A stretch of 64,000 nucleotides of DNA from Bacillus sp. EB600 (GTDB taxonomy: Bacteria; Bacillota; Bacilli; Bacillales; Cytobacillaceae), in assembly GCF_024494385.1 (NCBI RefSeq), contig NZ_JAEVLT010000010.1, forward strand, positions 62,001 through 126,000, read 5' to 3'. The translations under genes were made by a program, and so were the position numbers. Within the stretch, counting starts at the first letter, position 1; the number at the start of each line of letters is the position of its first letter. Positions 35,481 to 44,282 of the stretch are shown one piece after another. The notes below the pieces were generated by a model. The model was not told the DNA's origin, did no database searches, and saw only the letters and a program-made list of their open reading frames with translations.

Positions 35481-37148
35481 CTATACTTCCATGATTATAG
35501 GTAAAATCATTGGACGGCGTTTTGTTTTTTCGTATAAGTATCGGTTTAGGTCATCGCGAATATCTTGTTTTAATGATGACCAATCAAATGTACCCTTTAA
35601 TCTGTTCTTCTCTACAATCTCTCGAACCAATTTTGTTGAATCATCCATTAATTTTTCTGATTCACGGACATAAACAAATCCTCTGGAAATAATTTCAGGT
35701 CCCGAGATTATTTTCTTTTCGTGCTTGGTTAATGTTACAACAACAATTAAAATTCCATCCTGTGATAATAGCTTTCGGTCACGCAAAACAATATTACCAA
35801 CATCACCAACGCCAATTCCGTCAATAAGAACGTTTCCAGAAGGGACTTTCCCACCGGGGGAAAATTTGTTATCCTCGATTTCAAGTACTTCTCCCCGATC
35901 AAGAATATAAATCTGATCCTCTAAAAGACCGCATTCTTTTGCAAGTTTGCTATGGGCCTGCAGCATCCGATATTCACCATGCACAGGAATGAAAAACTTT
36001 GGATTCATTAAATTAATCATGAACTTAAGTTCTTCCTGACTTCCATGGCTGGAGACATGCACCATTCGTCTTCCAAAAATGACGTTAGCCCCTACCCTAA
36101 ACAGCATGTCGACTGTTTTCGTAATAAAAAGTTCATTACCTTTATAAGATGATCCTGCAATGATAACCGTATCACTAGGCTGAATATTTACCTGTTTATG
36201 GGTTTGTTTAGCCATTTTTTGCAGACCTTCGATTGGTTCACCTTGATTCCCAGTCATTAAGATAACAATTTGATTGTCTTGAAATTTGTTAATTTCTGAA
36301 ATTGGAATAATACATTTATCTTCTACTTTTAGATATCCTAAATCAAGAGCAATATGAAAGACTCTTTCTAAGCTTTTACCTACTACCGCAACTTTTCGTT
36401 TCGTTTCTTTTGCAGCATCAAAAATATGCTGGATCCGATTAATATCAGATGCAAAGCATGCAGCGATGATCCTAGCTGGTGCATTGTAAAAAGAATTTGA
36501 CATTTCCCGAGCGACCGTAGCTTCGGAAGTTGTATAACCAGGTTTCTCTGCTTCCGTACTATCAGAAAGCAAGCAAAGTACGCCTTGTTCACCGATTCTA
36601 GCCATTTTTCCAATTTCCGGTTTATAAAGGTCTGTAGCCGATTGATCAAATTTAAAGTCTCCGGTATAAACGATCGCACCTGCAGAGGTATGGATACATA
36701 CTCCAACGGAATCAGGAATACTATGATTTGTTCGGAAAAAGCTAACTTCTACGGAATCCATGTCAACAATGGAATCCGAATGAATCTCGATCATATTTGC
36801 CGGACCGTAATAGTCCTGTTCCTTTAATTTTGCACTTGCAAGCGCTAACGTTAATCTCGTCCCATATACGGGTACATTCATTTTTCCCAAAATATAGAAT
36901 AACGCTCCTATATGATCCTCGTGGCCATGGGTTAGAAAAACAGCTTTTACTCTTTCTTTATTCTCTACTAGGTAGGAGATATCCGGAATAACAATATCAA
37001 TGCCAAGCATTTCATCCTCGGGGAACATTAAACCGGCATCAATAATGAATATATCCTTATCCACTTCGACAAGGTACATATTTTTTCCGTTTTCTCCTAC
37101 GCCACCTAGAGCAATTAGCTTGATGGAATTATTTTGTTTCTTTATCAA
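35481..37148 (-). CDS. rnjB: Ribonuclease J2
   Basis: A 555-residue metallo-beta-lactamase/beta-CASP RNase, the same length as B. subtilis RnjB, which forms a complex with RNase J1 for 5'-3' decay and maturation. The metal motif THGHEDHIGA is at about 74-83, the second histidine in VYTGDFKFD, and beta-CASP motifs follow (SDSTEAEKPG; HVSSHGSQEEL). The start is TTG at 37148, with AGGAGG 10 nt before. The stop abuts a dispersed repeat. B. subtilis calls it ymfA or rnjB. Confidence 0.95.
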   Translation of the reverse strand: MIKKQNNSIKLIALGGVGENGKNMYLVEVDKDIFIIDAGLMFPEDEMLGIDIVIPDISYLVENKERVKAVFLTHGHEDHIGALFYILGKMNVPVYGTRLTLALASAKLKEQDYYGPANMIEIHSDSIVDMDSVEVSFFRTNHSIPDSVGVCIHTSAGAIVYTGDFKFDQSATDLYKPEIGKMARIGEQGVLCLLSDSTEAEKPGYTTSEATVAREMSNSFYNAPARIIAACFASDINRIQHIFDAAKETKRKVAVVGKSLERVFHIALDLGYLKVEDKCIIPISEINKFQDNQIVILMTGNQGEPIEGLQKMAKQTHKQVNIQPSDTVIIAGSSYKGNELFITKTVDMLFRVGANVIFGRRMVHVSSHGSQEELKFMINLMNPKFFIPVHGEYRMLQAHSKLAKECGLLEDQIYILDRGEVLEIEDNKFSPGGKVPSGNVLIDGIGVGDVGNIVLRDRKLLSQDGILIVVVTLTKHEKKIISGPEIISRGFVYVRESEKLMDDSTKLVREIVEKNRLKGTFDWSSLKQDIRDDLNRYLYEKTKRRPMILPIIMEV

Positions 37149-37276
37149 TTGTGTTGAACCTCCTGTATTGATGTTAGGCCGACCATAGATCAGTTACGCT
37201 TATTATACTTGATATATGAAATTTATTACAACCAATATCCAACAGTGAGCTCTCCATTCTTAAAAAAATAGATAAA

Positions 37277-37311
37277 AAAACCCAATCGAAACTTCATTTC
37301 GATTGGGTTTT
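37277..37311 (-). terminator. dapA terminator
   Basis: A perfect 15-bp inverted repeat (37277-37291 with 37297-37311), 7 nt after the dapA stop, with T/A runs on both sides. Confidence 0.92.
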
Positions 37312-37317
37312 ACAATA

Positions 37318-38190
37318 CTAATTATTAGTTAAAAGTTTTCCTAAAGTGGTTCGCTCTTGTTCTGTAAGCGGAACAAGCGGCAGCCTGACCGATCCCACAT
37401 CCAGTCCCTTTAATTGAAGGGCTGTTTTCACAGGAACGGGATTTGGAGCTGCAAATAATCCTTGCATAATTGGCAAATACTTTTGGTGGACCTCTGCTGC
37501 TTTTTGGGTATCCCCATTTAAAAAGGCTTGAACCATTGCTTGAAGTTCATTTCCGATCACATGCGAGGCTACTGATATAACTCCAGCACCGCCAATTGCC
37601 AGAACTGGCAAGGCCATGCTGTCGTCTCCGCTGTATAAGTCAAAATCCTCAGCAGTATTAGCGATAATCTTCGTCATTGCATTCAAATCACCACTTGCTT
37701 CTTTTACAGCGACGATATTGGGTATTTTTGAAAGCTCAATAATCGTATTTGGATGGATGTTAACAACCGATCTCCCGGGAATATTATAGACCATGATTGG
37801 AAGCTTTGTAGCTTCAGCAATTGCTTTAAAATGCTGATACATCCCTTCTTGGTTTGGCTTATTATAATAAGGACCCACGACCATAATCCCGTCTACACCA
37901 AGCTGTTCTGCTTTCTTCGTCAACTCGACAGTTGCGTACGTATTATTGCTGCCGGTACCTGCAATAACCGGGACCCTTTTATCAACTGCTTTAACCACAT
38001 GTTCAAATAGCGCGAGTTTCTCTTCTTTAGATAAGGTTGGTGATTCTCCGGTTGTTCCCGCAACAACAAGCGACTCAGTTCCATTCGCAATTAAGTAATT
38101 AACGAGTTTGGTCGTTTTAGCAAAGTCAACATGTCCTTTTTTATCAAAAGGAGTTACCATCGCTGTTGAGACACGCCCAAAATGAACCAT
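37318..38190 (-). CDS. dapA: 4-hydroxy-tetrahydrodipicolinate synthase
   Basis: A 290-residue TIM-barrel aldolase that condenses pyruvate with aspartate semialdehyde, feeding lysine, meso-diaminopimelate and dipicolinate. The Schiff-base lysine is in IVAVKEASGD (about 165) and the proton-relay Tyr in MVYNIPGRS (about 137). GTTGESPTLS binds the carboxylate. The ATG at 38190 follows GGAAGGGG by 9 nt; an ATG at 38220 is too early. Last gene of asd-dapG-dapA, with a strong terminator. Confidence 0.97.
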   Translation of the reverse strand: MVHFGRVSTAMVTPFDKKGHVDFAKTTKLVNYLIANGTESLVVAGTTGESPTLSKEEKLALFEHVVKAVDKRVPVIAGTGSNNTYATVELTKKAEQLGVDGIMVVGPYYNKPNQEGMYQHFKAIAEATKLPIMVYNIPGRSVVNIHPNTIIELSKIPNIVAVKEASGDLNAMTKIIANTAEDFDLYSGDDSMALPVLAIGGAGVISVASHVIGNELQAMVQAFLNGDTQKAAEVHQKYLPIMQGLFAAPNPVPVKTALQLKGLDVGSVRLPLVPLTEQERTTLGKLLTNN

Positions 38191-38266
38191 TGTATAATGC
38201 CCCTTCCTTACTGATAACAAACAGCAATCATTATTTTAAGGATAATTCATTAAATCTGTTTAATCA

Positions 38267-39493
38267 TTATTCAAGTGTCTCTTCTTCTAAATGAAAGGCA
38301 TCATGTAATGCATTTACAGATTTAACTAAGTCCTCCTGTTTGACAAGAACCCAGATCGTTGTATGACTATCTGCCGATTGTAAAATTCGAATTCCCTGAT
38401 CGGACAAGGCAGTGACAATTTTTGATGTCACACCCGGAACTCCAGCAATCCCGGCTCCTACTACCGAAACCTTGGCACAATTACGTTCCACTACAGGCTC
38501 ATGACCAAGCTCTCTTAGAACCTCAATCGCGTGATTCGTCATTTCATCTGTTACTGTATAGACAACACCATTCGGCGAAATATTAATAAAATCAACGCTT
38601 ATTTTCTCATTTGCCATGGCTTTAAAAACTTCGGCCTGTAAATTATATTGCTCTTTTTTAGCAAAAACTTTTATTTGCGTGATAGTTGAAACATGTGCAA
38701 TTCCTGTAACTAGCCGTTCATTGATATCGCTGCCGCGATTATCTTTGGTAAGAGATGTAACAAGGGTTCCCAGTTTATCGGAATACGTTGAACGAATTCG
38801 AATCGGCACTTTGGCCTGCATCGCTATTTCTACAGCCCTTGGGTGAATGACTTTTGCCCCCTGATAGGCCATATTGCAAACTTCTGTATACGTAACAACC
38901 GAAAGTGGCCGGGCATTTTCGGCGATCCGGGGATCGGCTGTCATAATACCTTCTACATCGGTAAAAATATCAATCCATTCGGCATTAAGTCCAGAGCCCA
39001 GAGCCGCAGCAGATGTATCGCTGCCACCCCGTCCGATCGTTGTTACGTCTCCATTCTTTGCCATCCCTTGGAAACCTGCGACAACGACAACATCTGACTG
39101 TTCTAATTCACGGAGAAGTCTTTCACATTTCATTTCAATTATTTTGGCATTGGTGTGATCATTGTTCGTTCGGAAGCCTGCCTGTGCTCCGGTTAAGGAT
39201 GTAGCATGAATACCGCTCTCTAGTAGCATATTGGTAAAAACAATACTAGCAATTGATTCTCCGCAGGACAACAATAGATCCTGTTCCCGCTTTGAAATTT
39301 TGCTCAGGTTCCCATTCACTAGCGAAAGAAGAGTATCTGTTGCATATGGATCTCCCTTTCTACCCATAGCAGAAACCACAACGACAACCTTGTAGCCATC
39401 AGCTAACGCTTTTTCAACGTGACGCTGTGCATGTTTCCTACTTTCTTCATCCTTTACAGATGTTCCACCAAACTTTTGAACAATAATTTTCAT
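38267..39493 (-). CDS. dapG: Aspartate kinase I (diaminopimelate-sensitive)
   Basis: A 408-residue aspartokinase that starts the aspartate pathway. The kinase signature KIIVQKFGGTSV is at residues 2-13, with the VVVVSAMGR and GRGGSDTSA nucleotide segments, and two ACT domains at the C-terminus (about 265-400) for feedback control. In B. subtilis DapG is the DAP-sensitive isozyme encoded with asd and dapA, as here. Its ribosome site (GCAGG) is weak, so it may depend on translation from asd, whose stop is 25 nt upstream. Confidence 0.95.
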   Translation of the reverse strand: MKIIVQKFGGTSVKDEESRKHAQRHVEKALADGYKVVVVVSAMGRKGDPYATDTLLSLVNGNLSKISKREQDLLLSCGESIASIVFTNMLLESGIHATSLTGAQAGFRTNNDHTNAKIIEMKCERLLRELEQSDVVVVAGFQGMAKNGDVTTIGRGGSDTSAAALGSGLNAEWIDIFTDVEGIMTADPRIAENARPLSVVTYTEVCNMAYQGAKVIHPRAVEIAMQAKVPIRIRSTYSDKLGTLVTSLTKDNRGSDINERLVTGIAHVSTITQIKVFAKKEQYNLQAEVFKAMANEKISVDFINISPNGVVYTVTDEMTNHAIEVLRELGHEPVVERNCAKVSVVGAGIAGVPGVTSKIVTALSDQGIRILQSADSHTTIWVLVKQEDLVKSVNALHDAFHLEEETLE

Positions 39494-39518
39494 GGGTGAT
39501 TAAAACCTGCCTTTTCGA

Positions 39519-40577
39519 CTATTCCCGAACTTTTACCAGCCCTAATTTGAGTAAGCTTTCGGCGATTTGGACTGAATTCCAGGCAGCACCTTTAAGAAGA
39601 TTATCAGATACTACCCACATGTGAAAGCCACGCTCTTCATCAAGATCTTTACGAATTCTTCCAACAAAAACATCATTGCTGCCTACACAGTTTGCAGGCA
39701 TTGGGTAAATTTGATTTTCAGGATCATCCTGAAGAACAATACCCGGTGCATCACTTAACAATGTTTTGATTTCGCTCGCACTAACACCCTCTTGCTCAAC
39801 TTCAAAATAAACGGATTCTGAGTGTCCAACTGCAACCGGCAGGCGAACACATGTGGCAGCTACAGCTAATTCTGGCAAGTGCATAATTTTCTTTGTTTCA
39901 TTAATCATTTTCATTTCTTCATAGGTAAAACCATTTTCTTGAAACACATCTATTTGTGGGATCGCATTAAAAGCGATTTGATAATGCTTTTTAGCTCCCT
40001 TTACTGGTAAAATTTTTGGTTCGAAGCTTTCCTCATTTACAATTGCTTTTGTTTGCTCTTTTAATTCTTGGATAGCAACTGCACCTGCACCGGATACAGC
40101 TTGATAGGTTGAAACAAGCACTTTGTTTAATCCATATTTTTGACGGACTGGTTCTAATGCAACAACCATTTGGATCGTTGAGCAATTTGGATTTGCAATA
40201 ATACCATTGTGTTTATGAAGGTCGTCCTCATTCACCTCGGGAACAACCAATGGGGTATCTGGATCCATTCGAAAAGCGCTGGTGTTATCAATACACACTG
40301 CACCACGTTTAACTGCTTCCGGTGCTAATTCTTTTGAAACGCTCCCACCTGCTGAGAATAAAGCAATATCAACACCTTCAAAACTCTCAGGCCTTGCCTC
40401 CTCAACTGTATATTCCTGACCTTTAATCAAGACCTTTTTTCCTGCAGACCGTGCTGATGATAATAAGGTTAATTTTGCGAAAGGAAAGTCCCGTTTGACT
40501 AAAGTATCGATCATTTGTTGTCCAACTGCTCCAGTTGCCCCAACTACAGCAACATGAAGTCCATTTTGTTGATTCAT
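39519..40577 (-). CDS. asd: Aspartate-semialdehyde dehydrogenase
   Basis: A 352-residue enzyme reducing aspartyl phosphate to aspartate semialdehyde with NADPH. The Rossmann motif [10 protein letters not shown] is at residues 13-22, the catalytic Cys in [11 protein letters not shown] (about 132), and the later His in the [11 protein letters not shown] segment. First gene of asd-dapG-dapA. It has a 274-nt leader with a long hairpin. The start follows GGAAGGGG with about 10 nt. Confidence 0.96.
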   Translation of the reverse strand: MNQQNGLHVAVVGATGAVGQQMIDTLVKRDFPFAKLTLLSSARSAGKKVLIKGQEYTVEEARPESFEGVDIALFSAGGSVSKELAPEAVKRGAVCIDNTSAFRMDPDTPLVVPEVNEDDLHKHNGIIANPNCSTIQMVVALEPVRQKYGLNKVLVSTYQAVSGAGAVAIQELKEQTKAIVNEESFEPKILPVKGAKKHYQIAFNAIPQIDVFQENGFTYEEMKMINETKKIMHLPELAVAATCVRLPVAVGHSESVYFEVEQEGVSASEIKTLLSDAPGIVLQDDPENQIYPMPANCVGSNDVFVGRIRKDLDEERGFHMWVVSDNLLKGAAWNSVQIAESLLKLGLVKVRE

Positions 40578-40747
40578 TTTCTAGTGCCCCTTCCACTCTC
40601 TACATTTATTGATTTTCGGTCATCTCATTTTTAAAGGAAATGGAATTTTCACTTACCAGATGACAGAAGATCTTTCAGTTTTTCAAGTAAAATTTTACTG
40701 AATTTCATGTCCTGCATCTTTAAAAGAAACCGAACGAATCTACATCT

Positions 40748-40777
40748 TCATCCGTAGGCACGAAGTCGCCCACGGAT
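40748..40777 (-). ncRNA. Structured element in the asd leader
   Basis: An 11-bp hairpin: CATCCGT pairs with ACGGATG, then GGGC with GCCT by one wobble, around an ACTTCG-type loop. No T-run follows, so it is not an intrinsic terminator. It could be a leader or processing element upstream of asd. I recognise no known riboswitch. Confidence 0.4.
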
Positions 40778-40851
40778 GACAATGTGATAATTCATTTTAC
40801 CATATTCCTAGAAAGAAATAACCCTTTTTACTTTGTTTGAGTGAAGGAAAA

Positions 40852-41445
40852 TTAATCACGATACCTTTCGACTAGTACAGGCTGGATCTGTTTTCCAATG
40901 ATTGCACTTTCAATTGTTTCATACATCATTGGCATTCTTGCTACCATCGAGTTTGGCTTTTTCACAGGGTCATCCTGGCCAAAAGGAATAAAATAAATAT
41001 TCTTCGTTGACATTAATCTCATTAAATTAACTCCATTAAGTCCCAAAGCATCGTTTGTGGAAATTCCTAGGACGACAGGCTTTCCGTTTCTTAATGTTGC
41101 TTTAGCCGCCATTAAAACAGGGCTGTCTGTCATTGCATTGGCAAATTTACTCATTGAGCTGCCTGTTATTGGGGCTATTACCATACAATCAAGAGGAATC
41201 TTTGGTCCGAGCGGTTCCGCTTTTACAATCGAATCGATCGCTTTATTTCCTGTTAATTCCTCGATCCTGTATACCCAGTCTTCCCCTTTGCCAAATCTAG
41301 TTTCCGAGCTTTTGACCGTAAAGGTAACAACAGGAATTATTTCAGCACCAGCCTGAACTAGTTTCTCAATTTCCGGAAATACAGCATCATAGGTACAATG
41401 GGAACCTGTTAAACCTAAACCGATTCTCTTGCCTTTTAAACTCAT
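40852..41445 (-). CDS. spoVFB: Dipicolinate synthase subunit B
   Basis: A 197-residue flavoprotein-like subunit of dipicolinate synthase, acting in the mother cell late in sporulation to make the spore-core dipicolinate. It has the flavin-binding style core with GLTGSHCTYDAVFPEI near the N-terminus and ITGSSMSKFANAMTDSPVLM in the middle (about 95-114). It overlaps spoVFA by 4 bp (ATGA), with AAAGGAGAA inside the end of spoVFA. Also called dpaB. Confidence 0.95.
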   Translation of the reverse strand: MSLKGKRIGLGLTGSHCTYDAVFPEIEKLVQAGAEIIPVVTFTVKSSETRFGKGEDWVYRIEELTGNKAIDSIVKAEPLGPKIPLDCMVIAPITGSSMSKFANAMTDSPVLMAAKATLRNGKPVVLGISTNDALGLNGVNLMRLMSTKNIYFIPFGQDDPVKKPNSMVARMPMMYETIESAIIGKQIQPVLVERYRD

Positions 41446-42344
41446 TTTGTATTCTCCTTTCGCATTGCGTAATCATCCTGAAAGAGTTGAGCGAGAACAT
41501 CGGCAAGAATTTGCCCTGCTGTTTTTGGTGCAACAATTCCTGGCAGACTAGGAGCAAGCAATGCTTTTATTCCACGTTTTTCAGCGTAACGAAAATCTGT
41601 CCCACCGGGTTTTGAGGCAATGTCAATAATGAGTGTATGGGCCGGCATCTTCGAAATAACATCCGCACTTACAATTGGATATGGGATGGTATTGATTAAA
41701 ATATCCGTGTTGTTTACTTCCTTCTTAAGATCATTCAAATGAAATGGGGTTAACGCCATTTCAGTGATCCTAGCCATATGTTCGCTTTTTCTTGCTCCGA
41801 CCTTTACCTTTCCGCCGAGGAGATGAAATGTTCTTGCCACACTCATTCCGCATCTTCCTAAACCAAGAACGACAATGTTAGAACCATGAATGGTAAAATC
41901 GGTATGCTGAATGGCCATCATAATCGTTCCTTCTACAGTTGGGATCGAATTATAGATCGCCACATCATCCCGCTCAAATAATTTGACAATTTTTCTGTTT
42001 ACCTTTTCGGTAATTCCATTTAAATAGGGGTTACTTATACCGGAATAAATTGTGCAGTGATCTGGAGTTTTTGAAAGTACTTCTTCTGTTAAAAGGACCT
42101 TTTCATTGGAGAAAATGGTCTCAACATGTCCTTCCAAATTGGTACCAGCTACAGGTAAGATAAAGGCATCTATATTCGTAAAGTCGACTTCGTCAATTTT
42201 TTCCTTAACCGCACCTGGAAAACCATGGTCGAGCTGCTCGAATCCAATTAATGATAGTTTGGCATCTAATTCGGTCAGCTTTCGGATAATTTCCAGCTGT
42301 CTTGCATCTCCACCAATCACGGCTATCTGCATCCCTGTCAGCAT
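41442..42344 (-). CDS. spoVFA: Dipicolinate synthase subunit A
   Basis: A 300-residue NAD(P)-binding subunit that dehydrogenates the dihydrodipicolinate precursor with SpoVFB. The start MLTGMQIAVIGGDARQL at 42344 matches B. subtilis SpoVFA (297 aa); AAGGTGA lies 8 nt before. The nucleotide fold shows VLGLGRCGMSVARTF (about 153-167). It is preceded by a sigma-K-type promoter (42409-42436), as expected for a mother-cell gene. Also called dpaA. Confidence 0.96.
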   Translation of the reverse strand: MLTGMQIAVIGGDARQLEIIRKLTELDAKLSLIGFEQLDHGFPGAVKEKIDEVDFTNIDAFILPVAGTNLEGHVETIFSNEKVLLTEEVLSKTPDHCTIYSGISNPYLNGITEKVNRKIVKLFERDDVAIYNSIPTVEGTIMMAIQHTDFTIHGSNIVVLGLGRCGMSVARTFHLLGGKVKVGARKSEHMARITEMALTPFHLNDLKKEVNNTDILINTIPYPIVSADVISKMPAHTLIIDIASKPGGTDFRYAEKRGIKALLAPSLPGIVAPKTAGQILADVLAQLFQDDYAMRKENTK

Positions 42345-42408
42345 GAAAACATTCACCTTCTTTTATTAAAAAATCCAACCATGAATTATTTCTTCTTTTT
42401 ACTTCACC

Positions 42409-42436
42409 ATCTTATGTAAAAGGTGACGAATCGGTG
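42409..42436 (-). promoter_or_regulatory. Candidate sigma-K promoter of spoVFAB
   Basis: On the minus strand CACC (42433-42436) and CATAAGAT (42409-42416), 16 bp apart, match the sigma-K pattern mACm-N16-CATAnnnT. It lies about 65-90 nt before the spoVFA start and just below the ymxH terminator. Confidence 0.6.
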
Positions 42437-42455
42437 AGTGTTTCAAGCTGTGTAA

Positions 42456-42493
42456 ATCAAAAAGCCCAAGCAAGTTGATCCTGCTTGGGCTTT
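42456..42493 (-). terminator. ymxH terminator
   Basis: A perfect 12-bp stem (42461-42472 with 42482-42493), 22 nt after the ymxH stop, followed by TTTTTG on the minus strand. Confidence 0.9.
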
Positions 42494-42514
42494 CCGTGAT
42501 TAATTTAAGTGCTT

Positions 42515-42754
42515 TTATTCTTCGGGAACATCAATCATTATCATATCAGTGCCAATTTTTTTGATATGCTGCCAGGGGACGCGGATTTCTTGACCTTGTT
42601 TTCGCAGTCCAAACCATTTTACAGAGGGAATCAGCAGGGCTTGGATTTGTCCAGTCCCTTCATTTATTTCTAGATCCGTTTGTCCAAGTACGCCTAAACG
42701 TTCCGCCTTCTTTACATCAACAATTTCTTTCCCGCTTAATTCACTCAATCTCAT
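42515..42754 (-). CDS. ymxH: YmxH/YlmC family PRC-barrel protein
   Basis: A 79-residue single PRC-barrel protein, a fold also found in RNA-processing factors such as RimM. It starts MRLSELSGKEIVDVKKAERLG and ends VPWQHIKKIGTDMIMIDVPEE (only ends quoted). It sits between mlpA and spoVFA as in B. subtilis. Function is unknown; YlmC-type proteins in Bacilli are often sporulation-linked. The gap to mlpA holds a dispersed repeat and the mlpA terminator. Confidence 0.92.
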   Translation of the reverse strand: MRLSELSGKEIVDVKKAERLGVLGQTDLEINEGTGQIQALLIPSVKWFGLRKQGQEIRVPWQHIKKIGTDMIMIDVPEE

Positions 42755-42822
42755 TATAGGTAGGCTCCTTTCTTCTATATGTACTAGTGTATAAGCCTGA
42801 ATAGAAAATTAGACTAAAAAAT

Positions 42823-42946
42823 AAAAGCGGAAGCGCCCGTTTAGCGACGTACACTAGTCGCTAAGGCGTTGGCCGAATAAAAGCGCCACCGTCCCGTCCT
42901 GGCGGCAACGCCAGCACTAGCACTTCCTGTGCGTCGAAGATAGACG
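42823..42946 (+). repeat. Full copy of the AAAAGCGGAAG-family repeat
   Basis: Begins AAAAGCGGAAGCGCCCGTTT and ends GTGCGTCGAAGATAGAC. It aligns with the reverse complement of 35380-35480 over most of its length and shares its left end with 45335-45390. It is GC-richer than its surroundings. Confidence 0.8.
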
Positions 42947-42950
42947 ATAA

Positions 42951-42987
42951 AAAAACAGCCCGGCATTATCTGCCGAACTGTTTTTTC
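42951..42987 (-). terminator. mlpA terminator
   Basis: A stem of AAAAAACAG with CTGTTTTTT (42951-42959 with 42979-42987) and an inner GGCA/TGCC helix lies 4 nt after the mlpA stop. Confidence 0.85.
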
Positions 42988-42991
42988 TATT

Positions 42992-44230
42992 TTATATAAT
43001 GCTTTTTGGAAATTCTCCTTCAGGACTGACTAACGAGAGGGAGTATTGATCCGTAAACACCGAATCAGCCATATTGTTAACACCGTTCATGGTGACCCGG
43101 TCAATTTCCTCGATGATTTCATCCAAGGAACGATGACGTTTTAAGAGTAGTTCATTTTTTCCGTTCCGGCTCATCCTGCTATTTGTGCTTTCCAAGCCTA
43201 ACATTAAGCCGCCTTTTAACTGTTCCTTACTATTATTTAGTTCTTTTTCGGTAATTCCTTCTTGCTTTAGCTTTGCCAGTGTTTCTTGTATGGTTCCATA
43301 CAAAACATCAAGCTGCTTAGCACCTGTTCCGCCATAGATGGTTACAATGCCACTATCCTGATAAGCTGAATGATAGGAAAAAACAGAATAAGCTAAACCA
43401 CGCTGCTCTCGTACTTCCTGGAATAAACGGCTGCTCATGCTTCCACCCAAGATATTATTTAGAATAATCAACGTATAAATATCTTCATGGCCAACCTGTA
43501 AGCCATTATATCCAATACATAAATGAGCCTGTTCTGTGTCCTTCTTACGGGAGATCCGATTCGTGTGGAAGAACGACTTATTTTCTGATGGTACACTGCT
43601 CGCACCTTCAAAGGCACCAAAATACTTTTCAACCTCGCCAATAAATGTTTCAGGAATATTGCCTGCGATCGAAATCACGACATTCTCAGGAGTATACCTT
43701 TCACCAATATACTCTTTTAATGTTTCAGTAGTAAATGTATTAAGTGTTTCTTCTGTTCCTAAAATCGGATAACCTAATGGATGATTTTCATAAACAGCCT
43801 TGGTTAATAGATCATGGACAATATCATCAGGCGTGTCCTCATACATTTTAATTTCTTCTATCACTACATTTCTTTCCTTTTTTAATTCTTCTCCCTCAAA
43901 AGTCGAATTAAAAAACATATCTGCTAAAACTTCTAAGGCATAATCTGCATGTGTATCAAGGACTTTAGCATAGTAGCATGTATATTCCTTCGAGGTAAAC
44001 GCATTAACCTGACCGCCAATACTATCAAATGACTCGGCGATATCCCGTGCCGTCCTTGTGGTTGTCCCTTTAAAAAACATATGCTCTAAAAAATGGGATA
44101 TCCCGTTATTTTTTGGGTTTTCATCTCTTGACCCTGTTCCAATCCACACTCCAATTGCGACGGAACGCACTGTTGGAATCTGCTCTAGTACAATTCGTAC
44201 TCCATTTTGGCATGTATACTTCTTTATCAT
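42992..44230 (-). CDS. mlpA: MlpA (YmxG), M16-family processing peptidase
   Basis: A 412-residue M16 zinc peptidase. HFLEH is in GISHFLEHMFFKG (about 47-51), and the third zinc ligand Glu is in ERNVVIEEIKMYEDTP (about 115-130). The second half has the substrate-binding GSRLFQEVREQRGLAY-like motif (MSSRLFQEVREQRGLAYSV region). The ATG at 44230 follows AGGAGGAG; one at 44248 lacks a site. In B. subtilis it is called ymxG or mlpA and is linked to protease regulation. It is one of three M16 proteins in this window. Confidence 0.94.
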   Translation of the reverse strand: MIKKYTCQNGVRIVLEQIPTVRSVAIGVWIGTGSRDENPKNNGISHFLEHMFFKGTTTRTARDIAESFDSIGGQVNAFTSKEYTCYYAKVLDTHADYALEVLADMFFNSTFEGEELKKERNVVIEEIKMYEDTPDDIVHDLLTKAVYENHPLGYPILGTEETLNTFTTETLKEYIGERYTPENVVISIAGNIPETFIGEVEKYFGAFEGASSVPSENKSFFHTNRISRKKDTEQAHLCIGYNGLQVGHEDIYTLIILNNILGGSMSSRLFQEVREQRGLAYSVFSYHSAYQDSGIVTIYGGTGAKQLDVLYGTIQETLAKLKQEGITEKELNNSKEQLKGGLMLGLESTNSRMSRNGKNELLLKRHRSLDEIIEEIDRVTMNGVNNMADSVFTDQYSLSLVSPEGEFPKSII

Positions 44231-44282
44231 CGAACTCCTCCTGTTCATAAACAGCTGCTGCTAGGTAACACATTCTCATTTT

